64,000 nucleotides of DNA from Paraspadella gotoi. Its lineage: Eukaryota; Chaetognatha. A program made the position numbers and the translations under genes. Shown piece after piece: positions 1-12,841 of this stretch. Under the pieces are notes generated by a model. That model worked only from the letters and a program-made list of their open reading frames with translations. It searched no databases and was not told where the DNA came from. The stretch covers positions 1,460,268 through 1,524,267 of the forward strand of contig CM119267.1 of assembly GCA_051294375.1 (NCBI GenBank). Reading direction: 5' to 3'. Position 1 is the stretch's first letter; each line of letters begins with the position of its first letter.

Positions 1-188
1 CTATGAAAACACCGAGTGTGCGCGACTATGCGCGACTATGCGGATTTCTATTACATTCGTCATGAAAAGGAAAGAGGATGCAGTTTTAATTACATCCGGG
101 GAAATCGAACCGAATAAATGACAACGAAATCTTATTCCTCCCAGACGAAGATCGAGTTTCCTTCTCATCATCCGGAAAATATAGTTAT
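1..188. repeat. Inverted repeat arm (pairs with 515-697)
   Basis: The reverse complement of this arm, including the reverse of CATCCGGAAAATATAG and of GCGGATTTCTATTACATTCG, is found at 515-697 with a few indels. The arms flank 326 bp containing TC and GA tracts. Confidence 0.75.
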
Positions 189-514
189 GTCTCTCTCTGT
201 CTCTAGAGAGACGTTTTTGTCCAGGAAAGTCACTCATCAAAGGAGCTGTCCCTTCAGAGATTCTATGCCGTTCGCTGGTCCGCCTCTCGCCGTCCCCTAC
301 TTTCCCCGCAACCTTTCTCTCTTGACCCATAGGAAAGAGATGAGACGGAGAGAGGAGAGAGGAGACGAATGACGCAGAGACGAAGAGAGACGGATGAGAG
401 ACAGAGAGACCGAGAAGTAGATCGTGAAAGAGCAGACAGTGAGACAGACAAGACAGAGACAGGAAGAGACAGAGAACAGAAGCGAGAGACAGAGACAAGA
501 GATGCAGACATTAC

Positions 515-697
515 ACTATATTTTCCCGGATGATGAGAAGGAAACTCGATCTTCGTCTGGGAGGAATAAGATTTCGTTGCTCCATTATTCGGTTTACGAT
601 TTCCCCGGACTGTAATTAAACTTTCATCCTCTTTCCTTCTCATGACTGAATGTAATAGAATATCCGCATAGTCCGCGCACTAGTCGCCACACTCGAG
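515..697. repeat. Inverted repeat arm (pairs with 1-188)
   Basis: Partner arm. The same sequence recurs in direct orientation at about 7070-7250. Confidence 0.75.
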
Positions 698-1179
698 TTT
701 TCTCGATAGCAAAAAATATTTTGGACCAAAATAAACACAAAGAATAAATCGGATGGGTAAAAAAGATTAAAAAATCGCTGCGATTTGGAAAAAAAGATAA
801 GTTTCATGACGTAAAAAATATTTGGATTAAAATTGTTTTGTTTTTTCAATGTTAAACGGTGAGTTAAACCTAATAATTTAGAGAAAAAGTTTAAAATAAA
901 TTCAACAACGCTGATGAATGTTTGAACAAGAGCCGAAACATGTCCGTTATTATTATTGTTTCAAATAATCGTTGTTGAATTTCATTTTCAAACTTTCAAT
1001 CTAAAATCTCAACACAACGAAAGGATTATAATGTCTAACTTAATAATTAAAAAAACAAGAGGCGTAAATCAAATGTGTTGCGCCGCAGTGACTGCCTTAT
1101 CACGGTGTATTTTTCTCTCGGGACATGATATGTGGACATAAACAAGACTACCATACGACAAATAACTTTCTTTTCTATT

Positions 1180-1345
1180 TAGCTTTTTAGGATTTCCTAA
1201 TGGCGGCGCTTGCAGGTTCCCCTATAGCGAAAAATTATATGCAATTCAATGTAAGACCGCACCGATCCGACCGACAGACCGTACAGACCGATCAGACCGG
1301 ACGAAAAGCTCCGCGCATCAGTACTTGATTATAACAACAAATATT
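1180..1345 (-). mobile_element. R2 dispersed repeat, diverged copy
   Basis: It shares TAGGATTTCCTAATGGCGGC with the inverse of 11905-11940. It also has a run of CCGACCGACAGACCG-type units and a worn remnant of the GTTGC hairpin (CTCCGCGC...AGTACTTG). Confidence 0.5.
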
Positions 1346-1724
1346 AAAACGATTTTTTAAGAAAAGGACTAGCTTCTCTTGTGAGATTCTGTGTGATATT
1401 CTAGTGGATATCATTACGTCACTGCTTGAAATAAAATTTTATTTACAATTGTTACGAAAAAAAAAAAAATTTTTGCCATCCTTATTTTTGAAAATTTGAT
1501 AAAAAACAGCTTTTTGATTAATATAATGAATGCATTTTTTTCAAATATAGGCTTTAATTTCGCTTTCAAAATTTGAGATGATTTTTGCGTCAGTTTTTAG
1601 TTCCCATTTTTTTTGGATAATCCTGAATTACTATTAAACATTTTTAAATTTTAACATTAACATTTAAATTTTTGACTTTGTTAACTGAAAAAGCGATATG
1701 ATGGAAAAACATTTACGCTTCTCG

Positions 1725-1830
1725 TCGATGTGGTCGCTGTCGTTCGTCCGTCGTCTCGTCGGTCGTTTCGTCGTCGTTATCGCATTTTGCCTCTTCCTCC
1801 TCCTCCTCCTCCTCCTTCTCATACTTTGTC
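1725..1830. repeat. Triplet repeats (TCG)n and (CTC)n
   Basis: Imperfect GTCGTC and CTCCTC repeats. The second D1 copy has a longer form at 8277-8365. Confidence 0.7.
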
Positions 1831-2837
1831 TTAAACTGGCAAACGCAGGTAAGGTCAACTTTTTTTTGCCTTCGGATCAAACCGACCACCTTTTTTCTTT
1901 CTTTCTTTTTCCTTTTGTGTTTTGGTCGGCAACATCAAAAAGCTGAAGGACAGATAGTCACTTGCGTATATTTAAAGATAAATTAATTTAGTTTGACTTT
2001 ATTACAATCGCCTCTGTAAATAGTAGCATCTCCATGCAATGGGCAACCAAGTTACTTAGGGAGTTAATAATTACTCCAAGGACGGCAAGAGAGAATAGAT
2101 AACGTTTGCCAGCAGTCTTGCTATTGTTATTTCCTAAGACGCGTCTTGATAGATTTTTAATTTCGTGTGTGCCAAAGAAAGGTAAATACTGAAAACATTT
2201 TGTTTATCATTGGAGCGATTAATTACGTATGGTAATTTTTATATTTGGTTGTTTACTAATTTCAGTAAAAGTTTCAGCTCCTTGTATTTTGATGTGTGAG
2301 GCCGGAGTACAATATAGTATTCCCCGATCTAATAATTAGGGGTAGTGGTCTTTTCATTCAATTTAAACTTTATTAGTAAAACATTTATACCACTTCATTT
2401 GATAGAGAAGCCCAGGTTTCACTGGAGTGAATAACGAGACTGTGAGAGAATTTCTTGATGTGAAAAGCTTTGCAGGGACCTTCTCTGTCATTATCTTGTA
2501 AGAGTTTGATGGAGGCTTTAAACCACCCAATAGGTCTGTCAAAAAGTCAGGGGGCAGATATTTTTATATTAGTTATTATTTTCCATAGGAACATATAAGG
2601 ATAGTAGTAATGGAAATTCAGAAATTCAGTCTTATAACAATACCATACGTCTAAGCAACTGATGTTATTATTTTCTTTTTATCCTTGAATTCTATTGGCT
2701 AGTTGGATCTTTTTTTATCCAAAACAAACCGCGATTTTCTTTTGGCAAAGAATCCATGTTTAGGAATAATCGGTTTTGAATATCACGTCAGGGGAGAAGA
2801 GAAAAGGATGTGAACTCCATGAAGGTCACCACATTAA

Positions 2838-2840
2838 AGG

Positions 2841-2881
<41 letters not shown>

Positions 2882-2950
2882 CGAGAGAGAGTGAGAGACG
2901 AGAGAGAGAGATTGTAGAATGAAGAGAGACCGGAGAGAGAGAGAGAGAGT
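2838..2950. repeat. (GA)n microsatellite in D1 copy 1
   Basis: Imperfect GA repeat. The counterpart is 9374-9478. Confidence 0.85.
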
Positions 2951-3335
2951 GGAAAAAACCGCCAACTTAATCAAACCATTAAGATGTCCACAATGAAAGG
3001 TTTATAGAGATTTTACAAACAATTTATTAAAAGAAAGGAACCAGAAAAAAAGGATCAATGTTATCGCGTATAGTTAGGCAACTCAATGCGAGATAAGAAG
3101 GAGGGTTAAAGCCGGATAACGGGGACAAAGGGACAAAGACTAAAGACAAAGGGCAAAAGGTGAGCTCATCGAGCGGCAAGATGGAAGTCCTATAAAGGGT
3201 TGATGGTGCAAGATGGTTAGCGGTCTTATAGCAAAGAGGTAAGGAAACGTCTGAGTAAAGATAGGAATAGTTTTTTTCTTTTTTTCGCGATGGGTCGAGA
3301 AAAAGGGACGTTTACCCTTTTGAAGGTAAAGTCGT

Positions 3336-4411
3336 CTTAGTATAAAAGAAAAGTGAAGAAAATGGAAGTGGCAAGAGGAGGAACAAGGGATGGAAAAGGA
3401 GAAAGGCAATGGAAAGAAAAAAAAAGGAAATGAAGTAAATGAAGGGTAAGGAAAAAATAATAAGAAGGCAAATGCAAATGGACGTGAAAAGCTGAGATTA
3501 GGCAAAAACAAATAAAAATCCAAAAGTAAAAAATGGAAGGAAAGGAAAAAAGAAAAGAAAAGGAAAAAAGAAAAGAAATGAAAGAAAGTAAAAGAAAAAA
3601 AGACAGGCACAAAGTACTGAGGAAAGTCAAAAAGAATTAAAAGGAAGGGGAAAGGAAGGGATTAGAAAGGAAAGAGGAATAAAAAGAAGCAAAGAAAACG
3701 CGCGGGAAAAAGGATAAACGAAGGAAAAAGGGGAAGAAAGGAAAGTTCAAAATGGAAAAGAAAAAAAGAAAGCGAAAAAGGGAAAAAAGGGAAAGAAGAA
3801 AAAGGGAAAGAAAAAGAAAAAAAAAGAAAATGAAGGTTAAAGAAGGAAAAATGAAAAAAAAGGGCAAAAAAAGATAATAAATGATAAAAGAAAAGGAAGC
3901 TGGAAAAAAAAAGGTAGGAAGAAAAAAGGAAGGAAAAGCATGAAAAAAGCGAAAGAAAAAAGGAAGGAAAACGGATAGAAAATAAGGGGAAATGAGAAAA
4001 AGGAAAGAAAAAAAGGAAAAAGAAAAAGTGAAGAAAAGGTAATTTTGAGAAATAAAGGTCACACCGTAAGATCACCAAAGATAAGGAAAAAGTGGAAAAA
4101 AGGAAAGAAAACAAGGAAAAAGTTAAGGAAAAAAACGTAAGGAAAAAATAAAAGAAGAGAGAAAAAAAAAAAGAAAAAAGAGGCCAAGAAGAAATAGGAA
4201 AGAAAAAAGCGTAAGAAAAAATGAAAGAAGAAAAAAGGAAGAAAAAGGAAATAAAAAAAGGAAAGAAGAAAAAAGAAAGAGAAAAGTGAAGGAAAAAAAA
4301 GGTAATATAAAAGGAAAGGAGAAAAAAGTAAGGCGAAAAATGAAAGAAGAAAAAGGGGAAAAAGTAAAGAAAAAAGCAAAAGGAAGTAAAAAGGGGCAAA
4401 ATCTTCTCTCT
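3336..4411. repeat. Purine-rich tract (A/G on the + strand)
   Basis: About 1 kb is almost pure purine, mainly AAAGG and GAAAA motifs. The minus strand therefore lacks stops and gives long Phe/Ser/Leu frames that are not proteins. Confidence 0.8.
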
Positions 4412-4436
4412 NNNNNNNNNNNNNNNNNNNNNNNNN
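4412..4436. other. Assembly gap, 25 N
   Basis: The gap sits within a TC tract. Confidence 1.
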
Positions 4437-4439
4437 GTC

Positions 4440-4474
<35 letters not shown>

Positions 4475-4880
4475 ATCTCTTTAAATCTCTTTTCCCAGGT
4501 TCACAATTATTCCTTTTTTATGTTGCTTTTTATCTTCAGCCTTTGTCATTAAACAATAATTATTCAGTATTTAAAAAAAAAAGCGATATAGTAGGTATCT
4601 GTCTGACTCTCTCTCTCTCTCTGTCTCTCTCTCTCTCTCTTCCTCTTTTCTTCTCCTTCTTGTGTCTCTGTCTCTCTCTGACTCTCATCATTTTTTATCC
4701 CGTTCCTCGGTTCTTCGTCTCTGTGGACTAGTGTTACGCATTTCCCTTTGATTTCATTCTTTCCTTTTTCGATTCTTCTCTCATTTTTTTCTTTGTCTTT
4801 GCTTTTTTCTCTTTATTTTTCTTCTCTTTTCTTTTCTTTTACATTTCTTTCTTCTAATGTTTATACTTTCCTTTTTCCTT
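4440..4880. repeat. Inverted repeat arm (pairs with 6315-6765)
   Basis: TTCACAATTATTCCTTTTTT, TCTGTGGACTAGTGTTACGC and TAATGTTTATACTTTCC all recur as reverse complements in 6315-6765, in mirrored order. Confidence 0.75.
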
Positions 4881-5039
4881 TCAAGGAAGAACGGACGGAC
4901 GAGACGGAAGGGCACGGACGGACGACGAAAAAATACCTCGTAGTCAAAAAAAAGAATGAAAAACGTTCGACGAGTCCGTACGTACAGGACAAAGAAAAGC
5001 AAATACGATATTGTCCGCAACAAAAAGGAGAAAATTTCG

Positions 5040-6290
5040 GACGAGAAAGAAGAGAGAGAGAAGCAGAGAGCAGAGAGAGAGAGAGAGAGAAGAGGAGAGA
5101 AGAAGAGGGGAGAGAGAGAGAGGAGAGAGAGAGCGAGAGAGAGAGACCAGAGATCTTTGACTCATATTATTTATTCGATGTTATTGAGTGAAGGAAAATT
5201 CGTTCGTTTTCAGTTTTGTTAGCGTTTTTTTCCTATCAGAGATGGAACTTTTATTTACTGCGTTTCTGATATTAAATTTCCCGGTTCGCTACTGTATTTG
5301 CGGAGAGAAAGATTTGACTGTAGTTTAAGAGGAAATTTAATTAGTGCATCGTATAAGTATAACGTATAAGTTATAGTAAAGTATTTAAAGTAAATTACCA
5401 TACTAGGTTGGAGCCCTATATTACTGTGATATCAACTTGAGAATCAAATTCCAGAGCCTTTAATTCTAAAAGTAAGGAAAGAGACAGAGAGGAGAGAGGA
5501 GGAGAAGTGAGAGGGATGAGAGAGAGAGAGGAGAGAGAAGAGAGAGGAGAGATGAGAGAGAGAGAGGAGAGAGAGAAAGAGAGAGAGAGAGAGTCATAGG
5601 GAAATTTTTTGAAATAAATTGGTTCGTAGAAAAACAAGAGGAAGGGTCCGTTAAATGGCAGTCGGAACATGGATCTCCTCGGAGGCGGAGGTTGGTGTTC
5701 GGAAAGGGAGAGCCACTAAAAAGCGAAATCAGAAAGAAAGGAGGAAAGGAAAGAAAGGAGGAAAGAGAAAGAGAAAGCAAAGAAGAAGGAGGAAAGGCAA
5801 GAGGAGGAAAGAAAAAGAGTGCAGAGAAAACACAGAGATGGGGAGAAGGAAAAAGAGGGAGGTTAAGGGACAGAGAAGAGGAAAGGAGAAGAAAGAGGAA
5901 AATAAAGAGAGGGAGGGAAAGAGAGGGGAGAAGGAAAGAGAAAGAGGAAAGAGAGAGAAGAAAGAAAAGAGAGAGGAAAGGAAAGAAGAGAAGGAGGAAA
6001 TAGAAAGGAGGGAAAGAATTTGGAGGGAAGCTGTCTAGGAAAACTAGATATAAATTAAACTCGTGAATGAAAAAAATATGACGAGGAAAAGAAGAAAAGA
6101 ACAATAAAGTCATTGATGGACGAGAAAAGGAAGAAAACAGAAAATAAATAGAAAAAAAAAGCAGGAAGGGTCTTCACATCAGGAAGAAATGTGGGAAAAA
6201 AAAATAAAAAAAAAAGAGAAAAGAGAAAAGTCAAATTATGAGGGAAGAAGTGAATAAAGAAAAGAAAAAGGAAAGAAAATATCAAAGATG
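5040..6290 (+). repeat. Duplicated unit D1, copy 1, second part
   Basis: It matches 9985-11290, including TTATTCGATGTTATTGAG, GATATCAACTTGAGAATCAA and the GGAAAACTAGATATAAATTA block. It is purine-rich and not coding. Confidence 0.8.
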
Positions 6291-6314
6291 GCGAAATAAA
6301 AGAAAAAAAAGAAA

Positions 6315-6765
6315 AAGGAAAAAGGAAAGTATAAACATTAAGAAGAAAGAAATGAAAAGAAAAGAAAAAGAGAAGAAAAATAAAGAGAAAAACAAAACAA
6401 ACGAAAAAAAGGACAGAGAATCGAAAAAGGAAAGAATGAAATCAAAGAGGAAATGCGTAACACTAGTCCACAGAGACGCAAGAACCGAGGAACGGGATGA
6501 AAAAATGATGAAGAGTCAGAGAGAGACAGAGACCAAGAAGGAGAGAAAAAAAGAGGAAGAGAGAGAGAAGAGAGACAGAGAGAGAGAAGAGACGTCGAGA
6601 CAGATATACCTCACTATATCGCTTTTTTTTTTAAATACTGAATAATTATTGTTTAATGACAAAGGCTGAAGATAAAAGCAACATAAAAAAGGAATAATTG
6701 TGAACCTGCGAAAAGAGATTTAAAGAGATTTAGAGAAGAGAGATAAGAGAGAGATAGAGAGAGAG
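6315..6765. repeat. Inverted repeat arm (pairs with 4440-4880)
   Basis: Partner arm. It ends in (GA)n at the start of D1 copy 2. Confidence 0.75.
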
Positions 6766-7735
6766 AGACGTTTTTGTCCAAGGAAAGTCCTAATCAAAGG
6801 AGTGTCCGCTCAGAGATTCTATGCCTTCCTGGTCCGCCTCTCGCCTCGCCTATTTCCCCGCAACCTTTCTCTCTCTGACCCGATAGAGAGAGAGAGAAGA
6901 CAGAGAGAGAGAGAGAGAGAGATGAATGATGAGCAGAGCAGCAGAGAGAGAAGAGAGAGAGAGAGAGATGAGAGAAATGAGTCAGGTAGAAAGACAAAGA
7001 CAAGAGACAGAGCAGAGAGACAGGAGAGACAGAGAGCAGAGAGAGCAAAGGAGACAGAGATGCAGACATAACAATATTTTCCGGATGATGAGAAGGAAAC
7101 TCGGATCTTTCGTCTGGAGGATAAGATTTCTTGCTCCATTTATTCGGTTCGATTTCCCCAGGATGTAATTAAAACTGCATCCTCTTATCCTTTCTTCATG
7201 TACGAATGTAATAGAAATTCCGCATAGTCGCGCATAGTTCGCGCACGACTCGATTTTTCATGCAAATATTGGACAAAAATAAACCAAAGAATAAATCAGT
7301 GGGAAAAAAGATTTAAAAATTACGCTGGATTGGAAAAAAAAGAAAAGTTTCATGACGATAAAAAATATTGGATTAAAATTGGTTTTTTTTTTCAAATGTT
7401 AAATCGGGAGTTAACCTTAATAATTAATAGAGAAAAAGTTTAATAAATTCAACAACGCTCGATGAAATGTTTGAACAAGAGCCGAAACATGTCCGTTATT
7501 ATTATTGTGTTCAAATAAATCGTTGTTGAATTTTCATCTTCAAACCTTTCTCAAATCTCACCCACAACGAAAGGATTAATAATGTCTAACTTAATAATTA
7601 AAAGAAACAAGAGACCGTAAATTCAAAGTGGTTGCGTACCGCAGTGACTGCCTTATCAACGGTGTATTTTCTCTCGACATGATATTGGACATAAACAAGA
7701 CTACATGACGACAAATAACTTTCTTTTCTTAATTT

Positions 7736-7875
7736 AGTTTTTAGGATTTCCAAAGGCGGCGCTTGCAGTTCCCTATAGGAAAAATTATATGCAATTTCAA
7801 TGTAAGACCGCACCCAGACCAGTACCGACAGACCGTACATGACCGATCAACGCGACGAAAAGCTCCGCCTCGAGT
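7736..7875 (-). mobile_element. R2 dispersed repeat, second assembly copy of the 1180 locus
   Basis: This has the same content and flanks as 1180-1345, with small indels. It lies in the direct duplicate of that region. Confidence 0.5.
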
Positions 7876-8276
7876 ACTTGATATAACCAACAAATATTAA
7901 AACGATTTTTTAAGAAAAGGGACTAAGTTCTCTTGTGATATTCTGTGTGATATTCTAGTCGATATCATTACTCACTAGCGAAATAAAATTACTACAATTG
8001 TTACGAAAAAAAAAAACTTTTTGATCCTATTTTTGAAAATTGATAAAAAACACAGTTTTTGATTAATAATAATTGAATGCATTTATTTTCAAAATATAGG
8101 CTTTAATATTCGTTTCAAAATTGAGAGAATTTTGCGTCACAGTTTTAGTTCCCATTTTTTTTGGATAATCCTGAATTAACTATTAACATTTTAAATTTTT
8201 AACATTAACATTTAAATTTTTGACTTTGTTAAGCTGAAAAAGCGATATGAGGAAACAGTTACGTTCTCGTCGAGTG

Positions 8277-8365
8277 GTCGTGTCGTCGTCGTCGTCGTCG
8301 TCGGTCGTCGTCGTCGTTATCGCCATTTTGCCTCTTCCTCCTCCTCCTCCTCCTCCTTCTCATAC
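8277..8365. repeat. Triplet repeats (TCG)n and (CTC)n, D1 copy 2
   Basis: A run of TCG followed by CTC triplets. The length differs from the copy at 1725. Confidence 0.7.
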
Positions 8366-9373
8366 TCCTTGTCTTAAACTGGACAAACCAGGTAAGGTCA
8401 ACTTTTTTTTGCTTCGGATCAAACCGACTCACGCTTTTTTCTCTTTTTCTTTCCTTTTGTGTTTTGGTCGCACACATCAAAAAGCTGAAAGGACAAGATA
8501 GTCACTGTATATTTAAAGATAAATTAATTTAGTTTGACTTTATTACAATCGCCTCGTAAATAGTAGCATCTCCATGAATGGCCAGCCAAGTACTTAGGGA
8601 GTTAATAATTACTCCAAGGACGGCAAGAGAGCAATAGATTTGAACGTTTGCAGCAGTTCTTGCTATGTTATCTTCCTAAGAGGTCTTGATGATTTTTAAT
8701 TCGTGTGTGCCAAAGAACGGGTAAAATACTGAAAACATTTGTTTATCATTGAAGCGATTAATACGTATGGTAATTTTTATATTTGGTTGTTACTAATTTC
8801 AGTAAAGTTTCAGCTCCTTGTATTTTGATGTTGAGGCGGAGTACAATAGTAGTATTCCCCGTATCTAAATAATTAGGGAGTGGTCTTTTCATTCAATTTA
8901 AACTTTATTAGTAAAACATTTATACCACTTTCATTGATAGAGAAGCCAGGTTCACTGGAGTGAATAAACGAGACATGTGAGAGAATTCTGATTTGAAAGC
9001 TTTGCAGGGACCTTCTCTGCCATTATCCTTGTTAAGAGTTGATGGAGGCTTTAAACCACCAAAGGTCTGTCAAAAAGTCAGGGCAAGATATTTTTATATT
9101 AGTTATTCATTTTCCATAGGAACATAATAAGGATAGTATATGGAATTCAGAAATTCAGTCTTATAACAATCACGCATACGTCTAAGCAACTGGATTATAT
9201 TTTCTTTTTATCTTTTGAATTCTGATTGTAGTGATCTTTTTTTATCCAAAACAAACCGCGATTTTCTTTTTGGCAAAGAATCCCATGTTTTAGAAATAAT
9301 CGTTTTCGAAATATCACGTCCAGGGAGAAAGAGAAAAGGAGTGCAACTCCATAGAAGGTCACCACAATTATAA

Positions 9374-9377
9374 GGAG

Positions 9378-9413
<36 letters not shown>

Positions 9414-9478
9414 ACGAGCAGAGAGTGAGAGACGAGAGAGAGAGATGTAAGAAGAGAGACCGGAGAGAGAGAAGAATG
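9374..9478. repeat. (GA)n microsatellite in D1 copy 2
   Basis: Imperfect GA repeat, the counterpart of 2838-2950. Confidence 0.85.
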
Positions 9479-9937
9479 GAAAAAACCGCCAACTAATCAA
9501 ACCATTAAGTGTCCAAATGAAAGGTTAGTAGAGATTTTACAAACAATTTCATTAAAAGAAAGGAACCAGAAAAAAAGGATCAATGTGACGCGTAATAGTT
9601 AGGAACTACAATGGAAGATAAGAGAGGAGGTTAAAGCGGATAACGGGGACAAAGGGACAAAGGACAAAGAACAAAGTGGCGGCAAAGGGAGCCTCATCAG
9701 GGCAGATGGAAGCCAAAAGGGTTGATGGTGCAAGGGTAGGTCTTATAGCAAAGAGGTAAGGAAACGTCTGAGTAAAGAAGGAATATTTCTTTTTTTGGAT
9801 GGGTCGAGAAAAAGGGACGATTTACCCTTTTAGAGGTAAAGTCGTCTAGTATACGAAAGAAAAGTGAAGAAAATGGAGTGGCAAGAGGAGCAGGGATAAA
9901 AGGAGGAAAAGAGGAAAAGGAAGGAAAGAAAAAAGGG

Positions 9938-9962
9938 NNNNNNNNNNNNNNNNNNNNNNNNN
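9938..9962. other. Assembly gap, 25 N
   Basis: In purine-rich DNA, where D1 copy 1 has about 1.6 kb more. Confidence 1.
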
Positions 9963-11290
9963 GAGGAGAAGAGGAGGATGAGAGAGAGGAGACGGGAGGA
10001 TGAATGAAGAGGAGAAGAAGAGATGTGAGAGAGAAAGAAGGAGAGAGAAGCAGAGAGAGGGGAGAGAGAGAGAAGAAGAGGAGAGAGAGAGGAGAGAGAG
10101 GAAGAGAGAGGACCATTTGACTCAATTTTTATTCGATGTTATTGAGAGTCGAGAAAATTTCTGTATGTTCGTTATAGCGTTTTTTTCCTATCAGAGCATG
10201 GAACTTTTATTTACTGCGTTCTGATAATTAAATTCCCGGTTTCGTACTGTATTTGTGAGAGAAAGATTTGACGTTTATTAATGAGGTACTATATCATCGT
10301 ATAAGTATATAGTTAAGTTATAGTAAAGTATTTAAAGTAAATTACCATACTAGGGTTGGAGCCCACTATATCACTGTTGATAAAACTTGAGAATCAATTC
10401 CAGAGCCTTTAATTCTAAAAGTCAGGAAGAGGACACGAGAGGAGAGAGGAGGAGAATGAGAGGAGAGAGAGAGAGAGGAGCAGAGAAGAGAGAGAGAGAG
10501 ATGAGAGAGAGAAGCAGAAGGAGAGAAGAGAGAGAGAGAGCGGAGAGAGTCATAGGGAATTTGTTTGAAATAAATTGGTTTGGTTAGAAAAACAAGAGGA
10601 AGGGCTCCCCGTTAAATGGCATCGGACACATGGATTCTCCTGGCGGAGGCGAGGTTGTGTTCGGAATAAGGGGAGAGCAACTTAAAGAAGGAAATCAGAA
10701 AGAAAGGAGGAAGGAAAGAAAGGAGGAAAAGAAAAGGAAGGAAAGCAAAGAAGAAGGAGGAAAGCGACAAAGAGGAGGAAGAAACAAGAGTGAGAGAAAA
10801 CACAGAGATGGGAGAAGGAAAAAGAGGGAGGTTTAAGGGAAGAGCAAGAGGAGAAGGGAGAGAGAAGGAGGAAAATAAAGAGAGGGAGGAAAGAGAGGGG
10901 AGGAAGGAAAGGAAAAGAAAAGGAGAAGAAGAAGAGGAGAAGGAGAAGGACAAAAGAGAAGGAGAAAAAAGAAAGGAGGAAAGAATTTGGAGGGGAAGCT
11001 TTCTAGGAAAACTAGATATAAATTAAATCAGTGAATGAAAAAATATGACCGATGGAAACGAAGAAAAGAAAATAAAAGTTCATTGATGGACGAGAAAAGG
11101 CAATGAAAACAGAAAATAAATACGAAAAAAAAAAAAGGCAGGAAAGGGTCTTCACATCAGGAAGAAATGTGGGAAAAGATAAAAAAAAGCGAAAAAAAAG
11201 GAGAAAAGAGAAAAGTCAATTATTGAAGGGAAGAAGTGAATAAAAGAAAAGACAAAAGGGAAAGAAAATATCAAAGATGGCCCGAAATAA

Positions 11291-11763
11291 AAGAAAAAAA
11301 AAGGTTTTTGTCTTTAATCGGGACTCAAATCAATTTATGGTTTGTACTCTAGACGAGGAAAAGAAAAAAACGGAATTAAAGGAACAAAAGGGAAAATAGA
11401 AAAAGTCCATTTGAAACAGGAATTAATTTAAAAAAGTTCGATTTAAAAAAAAAGAGAAAAATTTAAAAAGTTAATGATGAGTTTAAAAAATAATAAACCG
11501 GTCTTTTTAGAAAACCGCCTTTAAAAAAAATTGTTAAAATTAAAAAAACAGAAAAATATTTAAAACATTTCTTAAATTTTTTTAGAATTCCCCTTTCCAT
11601 TTCTACAATTATTGTAAGCTCATTGTAAACTGATCGTAAACACTTTACCGAATCTGATTTTCGTTTTACGCTTTTGTCTCGATTTTTTTCCCGCCAACGA
11701 CGAGTAGAAAAATACCAGCGTTCCGTCGATGGGAAAGAAACGTGACGAGGGTTTTTTCTTTTA
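11291..11763. other. AT-rich stretch with no gene seen
   Basis: A-rich sequence with many AAAA and TTTAAAA runs. No coding signature and no recognised repeat. Confidence 0.5.
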
Positions 11764-11945
11764 GTTGCGAGTACTCGCGGAGCAACTCTTTAAGTCACTT
11801 TTCGGTCGATCCGTATGTCCGTCGGTCTGTCCCTCTTAATATAATTTGCCTATAGTTGGTTGCTCATTTGTTAAGACAGAAAAAAACCTCAAATGTAAGG
11901 GACTGCTTGCGCCGCCTTAAGGAAATCCTAAAACTATAAGAAATA
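11764..11945 (+). mobile_element. R2 dispersed repeat
   Basis: It begins with the hairpin GTTGCGAGTACTCGCGGAGC, then TTTTCGGTCGATCC with CCGTCGGT-type repeats, and ends in a block with GCGCCGCCTTAAGG. It gives an independent flank for the R2 family compared with the copies at 16.4 and 1.2 kb. Confidence 0.6.
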
Positions 11946-11999
11946 AAATACGGAACTTTGATGCAGTGAGTGTCATAAATACACGGGCTAAGAAATTTT

Positions 12000-12170
12000 T
12001 TAAGCATGTCATATCATGTCATATCATGTGATAAAAGGGAGTGAAAATAAAGTAACTGCAGCGCAAAAACATTGGAATTACCGTTCTTGTTTTTTAAACG
12101 AAAAACAACAGATAAAAAAAGAAAAGAAAGACAACGACGACGACAACGACGACGACAACGACAACCAAAG
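12000..12170. repeat. Short tandem motifs (CATGTCATAT and GACGACAAC)
   Basis: CATGTCATAT occurs about three times near 12005, and a GACAAC/GACGAC array spans 12131-12167. Nothing else is seen. Confidence 0.5.
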
Positions 12171-12325
12171 CGAATTCTGTTGGATCAACGATTTTTTATT
12201 TGGCAAAGAAGCAAAAACCCAAAGATGTTATGTCATAAATGGAAGCTTAATCTTGGCTAAAATACGATCATAAGGTCTCTTATCTCTGCCTCTTTGGCCC
12301 CCTTTGTCTCTCTCTCTCTCTCTCT

Positions 12326-12350
12326 NNNNNNNNNNNNNNNNNNNNNNNNN
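12326..12350. other. Assembly gap, 25 N
   Basis: In a TC tract. Confidence 1.
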
Positions 12351-12841
12351 ATCTCTACCTCTTCGTCTCTTCTCGTGCTCTCTCGTCTCTCTCGTCCTCT
12401 CTCTCTCTTGCTCTTCTCTCGGTCTCTTCTCTCGTTATTTCTTCCTCTTCCTTAATTCCCCGATCATCCTTTCTTCTTTCCCCTAGTAGATCTTTCTTTT
12501 CTTTTCTTTCTTTCTTTTCTTCTTTTCTTTTCTTTCCGGTCAGAACCTCTCTCTCTTCTCAAGTTTTCTCTCACAATCTCTTGTCTTTCTTTTCTTTTCT
12601 TTTCTTTTCTTTTCTTTTCTTTCCGGTCAGAACCTCTCTCTCTTCTCAAAGTTTCTCTTCACATTTCACGATATCAGATCACGTTTTCACTTTTCACAAA
12701 ATTCCTTTCGTGACGTCTTCACTCGTAATTGGATTCACAGTCGTTTTTTTTTTAGCTTTTATCTTCGCGTCGTATTTTTGGCTAATTTGTTTTGCTTAAT
12801 CCTTTTCTTTAATAAGAGAAAGAATTTCCTCTATAAAATTG
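12351..12841. repeat. Pyrimidine-rich stretch with an 85-bp tandem duplication
   Basis: TTTCCGGTCAGAACCTCTCT occurs at 12533 and again at 12619, each preceded by CTTTT repeats. The rest is TC-rich and then AT-rich, with a CRE-like TGACGTC near 12710. No gene. Confidence 0.6.

Larger units (their letters stand above)
190..4411 (+). repeat. Duplicated unit D1, copy 1, first part
   Basis: The sequence from GACGTTTTTGTCCAGGAAAG onward matches 6765-9937 over its whole length, in the same order. Differences are frequent single-base gains and losses. It contains an R2 relic, (GA)n at 2838-2950 and a purine-rich end. There is no gene. It breaks at an N gap. Confidence 0.8.
6765..11290 (+). repeat. 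Duplicated unit D1, copy 2
   Basis: This is the direct copy of 190-4411 plus 5040-6290, with a 25-base gap at 9938 where copy 1 has about 1.6 kb of extra sequence. The copies agree apart from small indels. Confidence 0.8.
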
